The notes beneath the pieces are model-generated. The model saw only the letters and a program-made list of their open reading frames with translations. It ran no database searches and was not told where the DNA came from. This document shows, one piece after another, positions 7,803-14,550 of a DNA stretch of 36,257 nt. The DNA is from an uncultured Bacteroidota bacterium (lineage in GTDB: Bacteria; Bacteroidota; Bacteroidia; Chitinophagales; Chitinophagaceae). Both the position numbers and the translations under genes were made by a program. Each line of letters starts with the position of its first letter. Position 1 is the first letter of the stretch. The DNA lies in contig CAILLK010000124.1 in NCBI GenBank assembly GCA_903835005.1, positions 1 through 36,257 of the forward strand, read 5' to 3'.

Positions 7803-8588
7803 TCAAGTTTTTGCTTGAGTAATATAAGGAATTCTTACTTCAGTTATAAACAATTGTTCTTCAGAGCGGTAAAATACAATTTCTGCGTTAACTGATTTAA
7901 TCCGGTTCACAATATTTTTCAGGCCGGTTGAGCCTTTTTTGAAAATCTGTTCTTCGAAAGTCTCCTGCGACAGGCCTGTGCCATTGTGTTTAAGCCTGAT
8001 AATAATACTTTTATCTTCGTTTTCGGCTTCCAGCATGATTTGTGTAGCCCCTGAGTGTTTGAATATATTATTAATGAGCTCCTGGCATATTCGGTATGCG
8101 GCCAGTTCGGCATGATCGCTGATCTTGTTCAGCTTAAAATCGCACCTGAACTGCACAGAAATTACCCCTGATTTATTTATAGTCTCGGCGAGCGATTGGA
8201 GTGAGGCTTCCAGGCCCAGATGCTGCAGCGAAAGAGGTTGTAATTTGTGGGAGATATCCCTGATTTTGGCAATGCTCTCATCGAGCAGGGCTTTTGATTG
8301 ATTGATGATGGTGTCATCATATTGCGCCCCTGGATTTTTATAAAGGAAAAGCCTGGCCGAAGAGAGTGTAGCTACTACATCATCGTGCAACTCGGAGGCT
8401 ATTCGCTGCCGCTCTTCTTCTTCACTGCGGATGGAGGCTTGAATCAGTTCGAGTTCTTTCTGTTCGTTTATATTTTTGAGCTGAATCTGGTGCTCAATTA
8501 CCCGCCGCTGGTAAAGTATCACAAAGAAGATGATGCCGGCCGCAAGGACCAGTAATGCTAAAGTGCCAAATACAACCAGCATCTCCAT
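7803..8588 (-). CDS. NarX/DesK-type sensor histidine kinase
   Basis: A 261-residue membrane kinase with one N-terminal helix (residues 3-26), a coiled linker and a HisKA_3 dimerisation domain with RQRIASELHDDVVATL (phosphoacceptor His68). The HATPase domain has the N box as ELINNIFKHSGA (about 170-181) and a glycine-rich stretch STGLKNIVNRIK. There is almost no extracytoplasmic sensor region, so the input probably comes through the membrane helix or a partner protein. Oddity: the G1 box is KHNGTGL, with His201 where Asp normally contacts adenine. A similar HNG variant may exist in related kinases, so loss of activity should not be assumed. Partner genes lie at 4 and 9 bases. Confidence 0.92.
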   Translation of the reverse strand: MEMLVVFGTLALLVLAAGIIFFVILYQRRVIEHQIQLKNINEQKELELIQASIRSEEEERQRIASELHDDVVATLSSARLFLYKNPGAQYDDTIINQSKALLDESIAKIRDISHKLQPLSLQHLGLEASLQSLAETINKSGVISVQFRCDFKLNKISDHAELAAYRICQELINNIFKHSGATQIMLEAENEDKSIIIRLKHNGTGLSQETFEEQIFKKGSTGLKNIVNRIKSVNAEIVFYRSEEQLFITEVRIPYITQAKT

Positions 8589-8597
8589 AGGCAGCTA

Positions 8598-9128
8598 TCA
8601 GGGATTTTTAGAAGTTAACGCTAAGGTAAGCACTAAAAATTCTAAAATGTTGATACTGCTGGTAATAGGTACCCATAAATGGCTTAATAAGGCGATATTT
8701 GTAATTCTCAAAAAATCAGTACATAACATAAGGAAAAACATGCCTGAGCCATAAATGAGTATGGCCACATTGGCCCAGAAAAAAGCAGATTTTTCTATAA
8801 ATATACTCTTTTTCTCTTTAATGATGGTGTAGAAACCAGTCAAAGCATAAATAATGTAAGAAGTATAGAAAAATATCGCCCCGCTTATTTTTATGCCTTT
8901 CTCAATATGGCAAAAATCAGTATTCAATAGGTTATAGCCGATAAATATTATAGCCACTGCAGCGATTACTGACTTTGTAATTAGGCTATTGGCTTTGTTA
9001 GTATTTCTTACGTAATAGAGAGAAATAAATGAAAACTCTAATAAAAATAAAATATTTGCTGCTATTGTTTTGTAGAGATAGTCTTTTAATAGCAGTGAAA
9101 TTAAAACATCAAAGAGCAGCCCCATCAA
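8598..9128 (-). CDS. Multi-pass membrane protein in a two-component operon (N-terminus uncertain)
   Basis: A 176-residue protein from TTG 9128 (ATG 9125 is next) with about five to six hydrophobic helices and a conserved-looking end (SHLWVPITSSINILEFLVLTLAL). It lies nine bases upstream of the histidine kinase gene. It resembles an uncharacterised Bacteroidota membrane family and may be an accessory sensor for the kinase, whose own sensor part is minimal; that role is inference. The same frame stays open upstream to 9227 and encodes another hydrophobic helix (TLIYISIFIPIIPLILG), but has no ATG, GTG or TTG there. The true start may be a rare codon such as ATC or ATT, or the 5' end may be damaged. 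Confidence 0.7.
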   Translation of the reverse strand: MMGLLFDVLISLLLKDYLYKTIAANILFLLEFSFISLYYVRNTNKANSLITKSVIAAVAIIFIGYNLLNTDFCHIEKGIKISGAIFFYTSYIIYALTGFYTIIKEKKSIFIEKSAFFWANVAILIYGSGMFFLMLCTDFLRITNIALLSHLWVPITSSINILEFLVLTLALTSKNP

Positions 9129-9234
9129 AGCATATAGCCATAACAGGGTTGCTCTTTTTTTTATTCCTAATATAAGTGGGATGATAGGAATAAAAATTGA
9201 TATGTATATTAATGTATTTTTGATGTGTTAATTT

Positions 9235-9789
9235 TTAAGGAAATAAAACAGTTACATCGCAATAATAATTCTCCTGGAATCCATCAGAAACATAAAATGT
9301 AACATTATCATTAGTTTGGTTTTGGGAATCAATATATCTAGCTTTATAAAAATAATATGTGCCATTTGGATATTTATTGATTAAACCCTGGAACAAAGGT
9401 ATGCTTTGATTAAATATGCCTTGGAATTGCGGATCAAATGTCTTTCCTGCCTGTACAGTAATATCATTATTTGTGGAATTGTCTGGATTTGGTCCAGCAA
9501 ACATATATATGGCAAAACTATTAGGATCAACATTTGCAATGCTTATCATTTGCGCTGTTGATAATTGATAAGCAGGAGGTACCGCCAAAGTTGGATTATC
9601 AACGTTACCACAATCAAAGACTTGTTGAATGTTGTTATATGGAAATGTATATACCATACTCCAGAATCCACAACAACTGATACTGTGTTCTTTCATACAG
9701 CATTCCTGACATGGTGGAGAAGAATAATCAGGATAACTTGAGCATGGAGGTGATTGCACACCTCCTCCGGTTGGTTGATCATTACACAT
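9235..9789 (-). CDS. Cys-rich protein of unknown function
   Basis: A 184-residue protein without signal peptide or membrane segment. Its first 60 residues hold eleven cysteines, including CQECCMKEH and SCCGFW; the rest is rich in Asn, Pro and aromatic residues (YPNGTYYFYKARYID). The cysteine pattern could bind metal or form disulfides, but no family is recognised. Base composition is more AT-rich than the flanking genes. It is transcribed away from the lectin-like genes to its right and in the same direction as the kinase operon; its stop is only a few bases from the open extension of the membrane protein frame. It may belong to either group. Confidence 0.65.
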   Translation of the reverse strand: MCNDQPTGGGVQSPPCSSYPDYSSPPCQECCMKEHSISCCGFWSMVYTFPYNNIQQVFDCGNVDNPTLAVPPAYQLSTAQMISIANVDPNSFAIYMFAGPNPDNSTNNDITVQAGKTFDPQFQGIFNQSIPLFQGLINKYPNGTYYFYKARYIDSQNQTNDNVTFYVSDGFQENYYCDVTVLFP

Positions 9790-10164
9790 AGTTAAAATGT
9801 TTTTTGTTTTAGTTAAAAAATAGATTTCCCGCCAAAAGTATATACTGCTTCATCTAAAAACAACAGGCAAAGCGTTACTTATAAATACTAATAAAAAATT
9901 ATAAAAAAGCCCATAGCGGGTTTAATAGGAATTTGGATAGTAAAAATGCGTAGTTACCGCAATGAAAATGCGTATAAATACGTATTGCCGGAGGTGGAAA
10001 CTACGTTGATTGATTGCTGTTTATACGGTACTAATTTTCCGTATTTCCTCTCTTGTGCAGGTTTTGCTTCGGTCGCACCTTTGTGCCAGAAGATCAGGAG
10101 AAAACAAAACGATTTTTTAGCAAAGTGATCTTCTGAAATAAACAAAAACGATCAACCTGGGCTC
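9790..10164. other. Intergenic region between the divergent Cys-rich and jacalin genes
   Basis: About 375 bases without a convincing gene. A 60-codon frame (9946-10128) has no recognisable product. CAGAAGATCA (10087-10096) and TGATCTTCTG (10126-10135) are perfect inverted repeats that could form a hairpin with a 29-base loop near the 5' end of the jacalin transcript. CACCTTTG at 10077-10084 is a weak -7-like element just before it. Confidence 0.4.
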
Positions 10165-10221
10165 TTGCCCACAGTTATAAGAAGTTTGGCCAAAACAGTG
10201 GAGCTGCCATCACTTAAAAAA

Positions 10222-10318
10222 ACTGGCCTGCCACGCACAGGCACCAAAGCGGGAGGCCGTATCCGAAAAGCCTTGAAAAGAGTAGGAGAAAAACTCAAAT
10301 AAAATAAAATAAATTTTT
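10222..10318 (+). repeat. Conserved leader, copy 1 (before the jacalin-domain gene)
   Basis: First of four related 60-125 base leaders. The recognisable core runs from ACAGGCACCAAAGC (10237) to the ATG at 10319. One frame is open from 10129 to TAA 10300-10302 and ends in TGTKAGGRIRKALKRVG followed by EKLK. TTG 10165 and GTG 10198 are possible starts of a 45- or 34-residue basic peptide. The stop lies 17 bases before the downstream ATG. Confidence 0.75.
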
Positions 10319-11224
10319 ATGGGTGCGTTCAAATCAATAACTTGTGGAGGAAATGGTGGTAGTGCGTTCGCTACTACTACTGTCGGTGAATTCAAAATGT
10401 ATTCAGGATCTGAGGTTGATTCTATCTATCTCAATGGCGAAAAGCATGGCGGTGATGGTGGAGGCTATAATGGGACTTTTTTATTGCAAAAGAATAATGA
10501 TTATATTATTCGTGCAGATGTATATTATGGCGAGAATGACGAAGTACATCACCTCCACTTTTGGAATAATAGAGGGGAAGATATAGGTGGTGGCCATTTT
10601 TACGGAACCTACAAATCGATAGATAATATCAGGTTAGTGACAATCGGAGGACGATCGGGTCGTCTTTTGGATCAAATTCAAATAACATATGTTGAAAATT
10701 ATGTTCCATCAACCCTAGTTGACAATCACGCTGTATTTATTGTAAAATGGTATGGTCCAAATACCCAAATCACAAATTATACATCGCAATCCGCTATGAT
10801 GGAAAACAGCTATCAGCTGGTAACTTCCACTATGTCTAGTTCTACCATTTCTAGCAGTGCAGAAGCAGAATATGGAGCCCAGGTCTCAGTAGCAACTTCT
10901 CAGCAATTTACCGATTCTACTGTAGAAACTATAGCCAATAGTTTAAAAGTTACTTTGGAAACCCAACAGACAACCATTTTAAAAGTTAATGATGATGAGG
11001 TTGGTATAATGTTGGTTGAAGGAACCATAATGAGGGCAGACGATGGAAAATACTGGATGTTTCCCAACAGTGGCAATAATTTTGCAGTAATAAAGAAAGA
11101 TGATTGGAGGAATATGCTCAACACTTATGACTTGACAGGCGATCTTTATAAACAAATGGGTCAACTTGCTGATCACAAAACAACAAAAAACGATTATGTA
11201 TTTTACAGTGAGGAAACTAACTAA
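10319..11224 (+). CDS. Jacalin-like lectin domain protein with a possible pore-forming C-terminus
   Basis: A 301-residue protein. Residues about 5-130 look like a jacalin-related (beta-prism I) lectin domain: GGNGGSAF near the start, VDSIYLNGEKHGGDGGG, then LHFWNNRGE and IRLVTIGGRSGRLLDQIQITY. Such domains bind carbohydrates. The remaining 170 residues have a Ser/Thr-rich stretch with alternating polar and hydrophobic residues (STMSSSTISSSAEAEYGAQ, VETIANSLKVTLETQQTT). This is reminiscent of membrane-inserting hairpins in aerolysin-like toxins, but that assignment is tentative. No signal peptide is present. The gene is preceded by leader copy 1 and followed by a strong hairpin at 11307. It is AT-rich compared with the core genes. 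Confidence 0.78.
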   Translation: MGAFKSITCGGNGGSAFATTTVGEFKMYSGSEVDSIYLNGEKHGGDGGGYNGTFLLQKNNDYIIRADVYYGENDEVHHLHFWNNRGEDIGGGHFYGTYKSIDNIRLVTIGGRSGRLLDQIQITYVENYVPSTLVDNHAVFIVKWYGPNTQITNYTSQSAMMENSYQLVTSTMSSSTISSSAEAEYGAQVSVATSQQFTDSTVETIANSLKVTLETQQTTILKVNDDEVGIMLVEGTIMRADDGKYWMFPNSGNNFAVIKKDDWRNMLNTYDLTGDLYKQMGQLADHKTTKNDYVFYSEETN

Positions 11225-11306
11225 TCAATATAAATTAAATTATTTATATATTTAGTTGTATTGTTATTCAATTACATGCCATTATTTTCATAGTATTTCA
11301 ACCTAT

Positions 11307-11348
11307 AAAAATTACAATACATCAATTTATTTATGTATTGTAATTTTT
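11307..11348 (+). terminator. Strong hairpin after the jacalin-domain gene
   Basis: Sixteen-base perfect inverted repeat: AAAAATTACAATACAT (11307-11322) pairs with 11333-11348 around a ten-base loop, and the right arm ends in TTTTT. It lies 83 bases after the stop and reads as a terminator on either strand. The rest of the 11225-11464 gap shows no gene. Confidence 0.75.
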
Positions 11349-11464
11349 AACTACCTATAAATGAAATTTTCTCATTTAATCTAATATATATTACCATAAC
11401 AGGTTATCAATGCGAGAGTCGGAATATGAAAAGCTATAGAAAGATCGGGAAAAATTAAAAGTCT

Positions 11465-11584
11465 CTTAACTACAAACAAAAAACATTTCAAAATCCTGCC
11501 CCGTACAGGCACCAAAGCGGGAGGGGGAATCTGAAAACCCGTGAAAAGAGTAGGAAAAAACTTAACCAAATAAAAACAAATTTT
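11465..11584 (+). repeat. Conserved leader, copy 2 (before cystatin-like gene 1)
   Basis: Second leader copy. From ACAGGCACC (11505) to ATG 11585 it is the same length as copy 3 (80 bases) and differs from it at seven positions by my count. Weaker similarity extends back to about 11465 (CTTAACTacAAACAAAAA). The peptide frame is broken by TGA 11532-11534 where copies 1, 3 and 4 have CGA. Confidence 0.8.
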
Positions 11585-12172
11585 ATGTCACAAAATGCAA
11601 CTTTTGGCGGATGGACAGACTGGACTTTCGCCCCTGATGCCGAATCAAAAAAAATTTTCGAACAAACGCTGGGCAATCTTAAAGGCGTTAAATACAGACT
11701 GGTAGCATCGGCTACACAGGTAGTAAGCGGCATGAACTATGCTTTCCTTTGCGAAGCGCGCACCATTACTGCTGAACCTTTGGCTTACATAGTAGTTGCC
11801 AATGTATATGTTTCAACAACAGGCGAAACAAATACTACCATTAAACGGCAGCAGCCATTACCCACAAATATGCCGGGCGGATGGCAAAACTGGAATTTTG
11901 CCGTTACTGGAAGCGCTGAAGAAGCTTTCAATCAGGCAGTGGGAAACCGGTCCAGCCTTACTACTTACTTTGCAAAGGCTGACGCCAGCCAGGTGGTTTC
12001 GGGTGTCAACTACTGCTTTCTTTGTGAAGTACAAACAACTACCAATCCAATAAGTATCTCAGCCGCTATGGTTTATGTGAACCAACCGGCAGGTTCAACT
12101 GCTCATTGGGTAGAAACATCTTATATTGATCAGACAGGCCGCGAAGGTCAGTTCACTGACCTTATAAAATAA
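11585..12172 (+). CDS. Double cystatin-like domain protein, copy 1
   Basis: A 195-residue protein made of two similar modules (about residues 8-85 and 96-180). Each begins with GGW, has a helix (ESKKIFEQTLGNL, AEEAFNQAVGN), then the hairpin ATQVVSGMNYAFLCEA or ASQVVSGVNYCFLCEV, and a further strand ending in VYV. A conserved N-terminal glycine, one helix and the QxVxG loop followed by NY are the hallmarks of cystatins (MEROPS I25), which block papain-type cysteine proteases. Inhibitor activity is therefore a reasonable inference from motif and order only. There is no signal peptide and no lipobox. It is preceded by leader copy 2 and followed by a paralogue. Confidence 0.8.
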   Translation: MSQNATFGGWTDWTFAPDAESKKIFEQTLGNLKGVKYRLVASATQVVSGMNYAFLCEARTITAEPLAYIVVANVYVSTTGETNTTIKRQQPLPTNMPGGWQNWNFAVTGSAEEAFNQAVGNRSSLTTYFAKADASQVVSGVNYCFLCEVQTTTNPISISAAMVYVNQPAGSTAHWVETSYIDQTGREGQFTDLIK

Positions 12173-12224
12173 GGTGAAATTGAAATCCGGTAAGCCTTTA
12201 AAAGAATAATAAATAGAGCAAGGC

Positions 12225-12347
12225 CCTTAACTGTAAACAAAAATAATAACTCAAAAACCTGGCCCGCACAGGCACCAAAGCAGGAGGGGGAATCCGAAAA
12301 GCCTTCAAACGAGTAGGAAATAACTTAACCAAATAAAAACAAATTTT
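12225..12347 (+). repeat. Conserved leader, copy 3 (before cystatin-like gene 2)
   Basis: Third leader copy, nearly identical to copy 2 from 12268 to the ATG at 12348. The peptide frame is open from 12250 to TAA 12334-12336 and reads ARTGTKAGGGIRKAFKRVG then NNLTK. Two stops (12244, 12247) precede it and only CTG 12259 could act as a start, so independent translation is doubtful here. Confidence 0.8.
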
Positions 12348-12914
12348 ATGAAACAAAATTTAGGTTCAGGGGCATGGACAGATTGGAATTTCACTCCGGA
12401 TGCGCAATCGGAAGCAATTTTTGAAAAAACACTGGGAAGCCTTAACGGTGTTGATTATAAACTGGTGGCATCTGCTACACAGGTAGTAAATGGTATAAAC
12501 TATGCGTTTCTTTGCGAGGCTAAATCCGTTACTGCTCAACCATTGTCTTACATTGTAGTAGCCAATGTTTATGTAGCCACAACCGGCGAAACAAAAACCA
12601 CAATTCATGAGTTGCAGCCTGTACCCACCAATACACCGGGCGGATGGCAAAACTGGGTTTTTGAGGTTACCGGAAGCGCAGCAGCTGCTTTCCAGCAGGC
12701 ACTCGCAGTTCAGCCGCTCGTGACTACCTACTTTCCGCTGGCCTCAGCCAGTCAGGTGGTTTCAGGTATCAATTACTGTTTTCTCTGCCAGGTACAAACA
12801 CTCACTAGCCCGGTAAGCAATTCAGCAGCAATGGTTTATGTAAACCAGCCAGCAGGATCTACAGCTCATTATGTAAAAACTGTCTACATTGATCAGACTG
12901 GCCATGAGTCATAG
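12348..12914 (+). CDS. Double cystatin-like domain protein, copy 2
   Basis: A 188-residue paralogue of the preceding gene, with the same two-module layout: WTDWNFTPDAQSEAIFEKTL, then ATQVVNGINYAFLCEA, and in module two GGWQNWVFEVTGSA, then ASQVVSGINYCFLCQV. The QxVxG loop is kept in both modules. It probably arose with its leader by tandem duplication of a roughly 760-base unit. The end is truncated: the in-frame TAG at 12912 stands where copy 1 has CAG. The frame beyond it (FIDQMQ, stop at 12933) still resembles the copy 1 tail QFTDLIK. Only about seven residues beyond the second module are lost. No signal peptide. Confidence 0.8.
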   Translation: MKQNLGSGAWTDWNFTPDAQSEAIFEKTLGSLNGVDYKLVASATQVVNGINYAFLCEAKSVTAQPLSYIVVANVYVATTGETKTTIHELQPVPTNTPGGWQNWVFEVTGSAAAAFQQALAVQPLVTTYFPLASASQVVSGINYCFLCQVQTLTSPVSNSAAMVYVNQPAGSTAHYVKTVYIDQTGHES

Positions 12915-13000
12915 TTCATTGATCAGATGCAATAGTAACATTGATGGAATTGTTGATACACATGAATAATATACAATACATCGGGCGTTTACACTTACTG

Positions 13001-13046
13001 CTTAAATTACTCTTTGCTTGTATTAACAAGCAAAGGGTAATTTAAG
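13001..13046 (+). repeat. Long 21-bp hairpin downstream of the cystatin-like pair
   Basis: The arms 13001-13021 and 13026-13046 are complementary at every position apart from one T-G wobble, with a four-base loop ATTA. No T-run follows, so it is not a textbook terminator. It could block 3' exonucleases or be a structural DNA element. Elsewhere in the 12936-13242 gap no gene is visible; a GGTTAA-CCC-GGTTAA direct repeat lies near 13126-13140. Confidence 0.7.
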
Positions 13047-13242
13047 TGGTATGAAACTTTTTGCAGCATAAAATGCAGGGAAATGTTATCTTTTGTTTAA
13101 TTCAGGCTGATTTTGTCCGCAGGCTGGTTAACCCGGTTAAGTAAAATATTATTTTATACCCGAATTTATAATCAGGTAGTTAGCATCTTAATCAGCAGAT
13201 TGACCAGTTGCAGTTTTGGATCAAAATAATCGTTTTGAAAGT

Positions 13243-13304
13243 GCAGGCGGAATCCGAAAAGCCTTAATCAGAGTAGGAGCAATCTAACAAAAAAACCAAA
13301 ATTT
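13243..13304 (+). repeat. Conserved leader, copy 4 (before the propeller-like gene)
   Basis: Shortest leader copy. GCAGGCGGAATCCGAAAAGCC (read as segments GCAGGCGG and AATCCGAAAAGCC) and AGAGTAGGAGCAA match the core of the others; the upstream ACAGGCACC part is missing. The peptide frame is open from 13204 to TAA 13285-13287 and encodes SAGGIRKALIRVGAI, with TTG 13216 as a possible start. The gene begins at ATG 13305. Confidence 0.65.
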
Positions 13305-14345
13305 ATGTCACAAGCTACAAATAACGCAACACCAGAAGTAACTTATATGCCAATAGGTGACCCCAATGGCGGTACAACATCCATACAGGGTATAAGGGCT
13401 GTATCCGGCACAGACAATGTATACCTGGCAGGCACCCTTTCGGGCGCAGAGGGAACAACCGTGATTGGATTAATCTATGAGGGGCCGGTTGCCAATGATG
13501 GCAATAGCGGCAACTGGTATCAATACAATTATCCTGCTGACGGTGTGATCAATACATCGTGCTATGGCCCCAATAACGGAAAAGATGGCAATATACAAGT
13601 TGTTGGCTCCTATAAAACCACTGATTCTGTGGACGGTAAAAAGGCTAACGGCGCCATGGGCTTTTATTACGAAGGTCCTGTTGATGGCACAGGCAACTGG
13701 ATGACACTCTCGCCTAACGGTGGTGATACACGCAATGTGTATGCCCACAGCACAATGGGTGGCATAGTGGTAGGATGTTTCGATGGAAACAAGGATACCC
13801 ACGGCCGTTCCTTTATTTATGATATAAACACCAGGGAGTATGCAACATTTATGGTTGAAGGTTCTTTTACCACTTCTGTATACGGAATCTGGTACAATGG
13901 CGGCAACAGCTATACCATAGCAGGTGGTTATTCCATGTCTGAAGTTGGCGAACTGAGCCAGGGATTTCTGGCCGATTATGATTCTGATACAAAACAGGTA
14001 AGCAATATCACCACATACAATTACAATAACGAAGAGCATCTTTCGGTAGTTACACATTTCCAGGGCATAACCGGAGATAGCAAGGTAGGTTACAATATGC
14101 CGGTGGGCTGGTCTAACATTCATGAGAGTTCAAAAGGCGGGGCTGCATTTGCCAATATCCTGCGTAATCCGGATGGCACTTTTGGTAAGGCTACCTGGAT
14201 AGACATCGCTTATCCTATAAGTGGTAAGAGCTTTACCATGGCTACCTCGGCAAGTAAGAACAATATTACCGGCATATGTGTTGATGACAGCAGCGGAACG
14301 GCTGTAACATTTTCCTATATTGCAACAATAGAAGAAACAATGTAA
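13305..14345 (+). CDS. Beta-propeller-like repeat protein, function unknown
   Basis: A 346-residue protein with repeated blocks of about 45-60 residues that alternate Gly-rich turns and short strands. Examples are GLIYEGPVANDGNSGNWYQY, GFYYEGPVDGTGNWMTLSP, then MGGIVVGCFDGN and GIWYNGGNSYTIAGGYS. The pattern suggests a propeller or similar all-beta repeat fold. No catalytic motif, signal peptide or membrane segment is visible. The start MSQATNN resembles MSQNAT of cystatin-like copy 1, which with the shared leader suggests that the 5' part of these genes has a common origin. A clean terminator follows. Confidence 0.75.
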   Translation: MSQATNNATPEVTYMPIGDPNGGTTSIQGIRAVSGTDNVYLAGTLSGAEGTTVIGLIYEGPVANDGNSGNWYQYNYPADGVINTSCYGPNNGKDGNIQVVGSYKTTDSVDGKKANGAMGFYYEGPVDGTGNWMTLSPNGGDTRNVYAHSTMGGIVVGCFDGNKDTHGRSFIYDINTREYATFMVEGSFTTSVYGIWYNGGNSYTIAGGYSMSEVGELSQGFLADYDSDTKQVSNITTYNYNNEEHLSVVTHFQGITGDSKVGYNMPVGWSNIHESSKGGAAFANILRNPDGTFGKATWIDIAYPISGKSFTMATSASKNNITGICVDDSSGTAVTFSYIATIEETM

Positions 14346-14374
14346 TTCAAAAATACAGTCTATACCTGTACTAT

Positions 14375-14415
14375 GCGCCATAATTTCTGGATGGAAATTA
14401 TGGCGCTTTATATTT
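14375..14415 (+). terminator. Intrinsic terminator closing the lectin/cystatin island
   Basis: GCGCCATAATTTC (14375-14387) pairs perfectly with GAAATTATGGCGC (14394-14406) around a six-base loop, followed by TTTATATTT. It lies 30 bases after the propeller-like gene. Confidence 0.9.
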
Positions 14416-14550
14416 GATTTAAGGACGAAGCGCGTCTTACCTCATTGAAATTACTTTCTGCATAAAAGTTGCCTGATTTCTTTTTTGCAGACTATATGAA
14501 ATAGCTTTCTTACATTGTATACCATTAATACATCCAAAATTTATTCTTTG

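Noticed and set aside
9895..9925. Possible minus-strand terminator (GCCC-ATAGC-GGGT with A/T flanks)
   Set aside because: The stem is only about five pairs with a wobble, and no minus-strand gene ends there.
9946..10128. Plus-strand frame of 60 codons before the jacalin gene
   Set aside because: No recognisable protein; overlaps an inverted repeat and is probably leader sequence.
13470..14123. Long minus-strand frame
   Set aside because: It is antisense to the repeat-patterned propeller-like gene and shows no domain.
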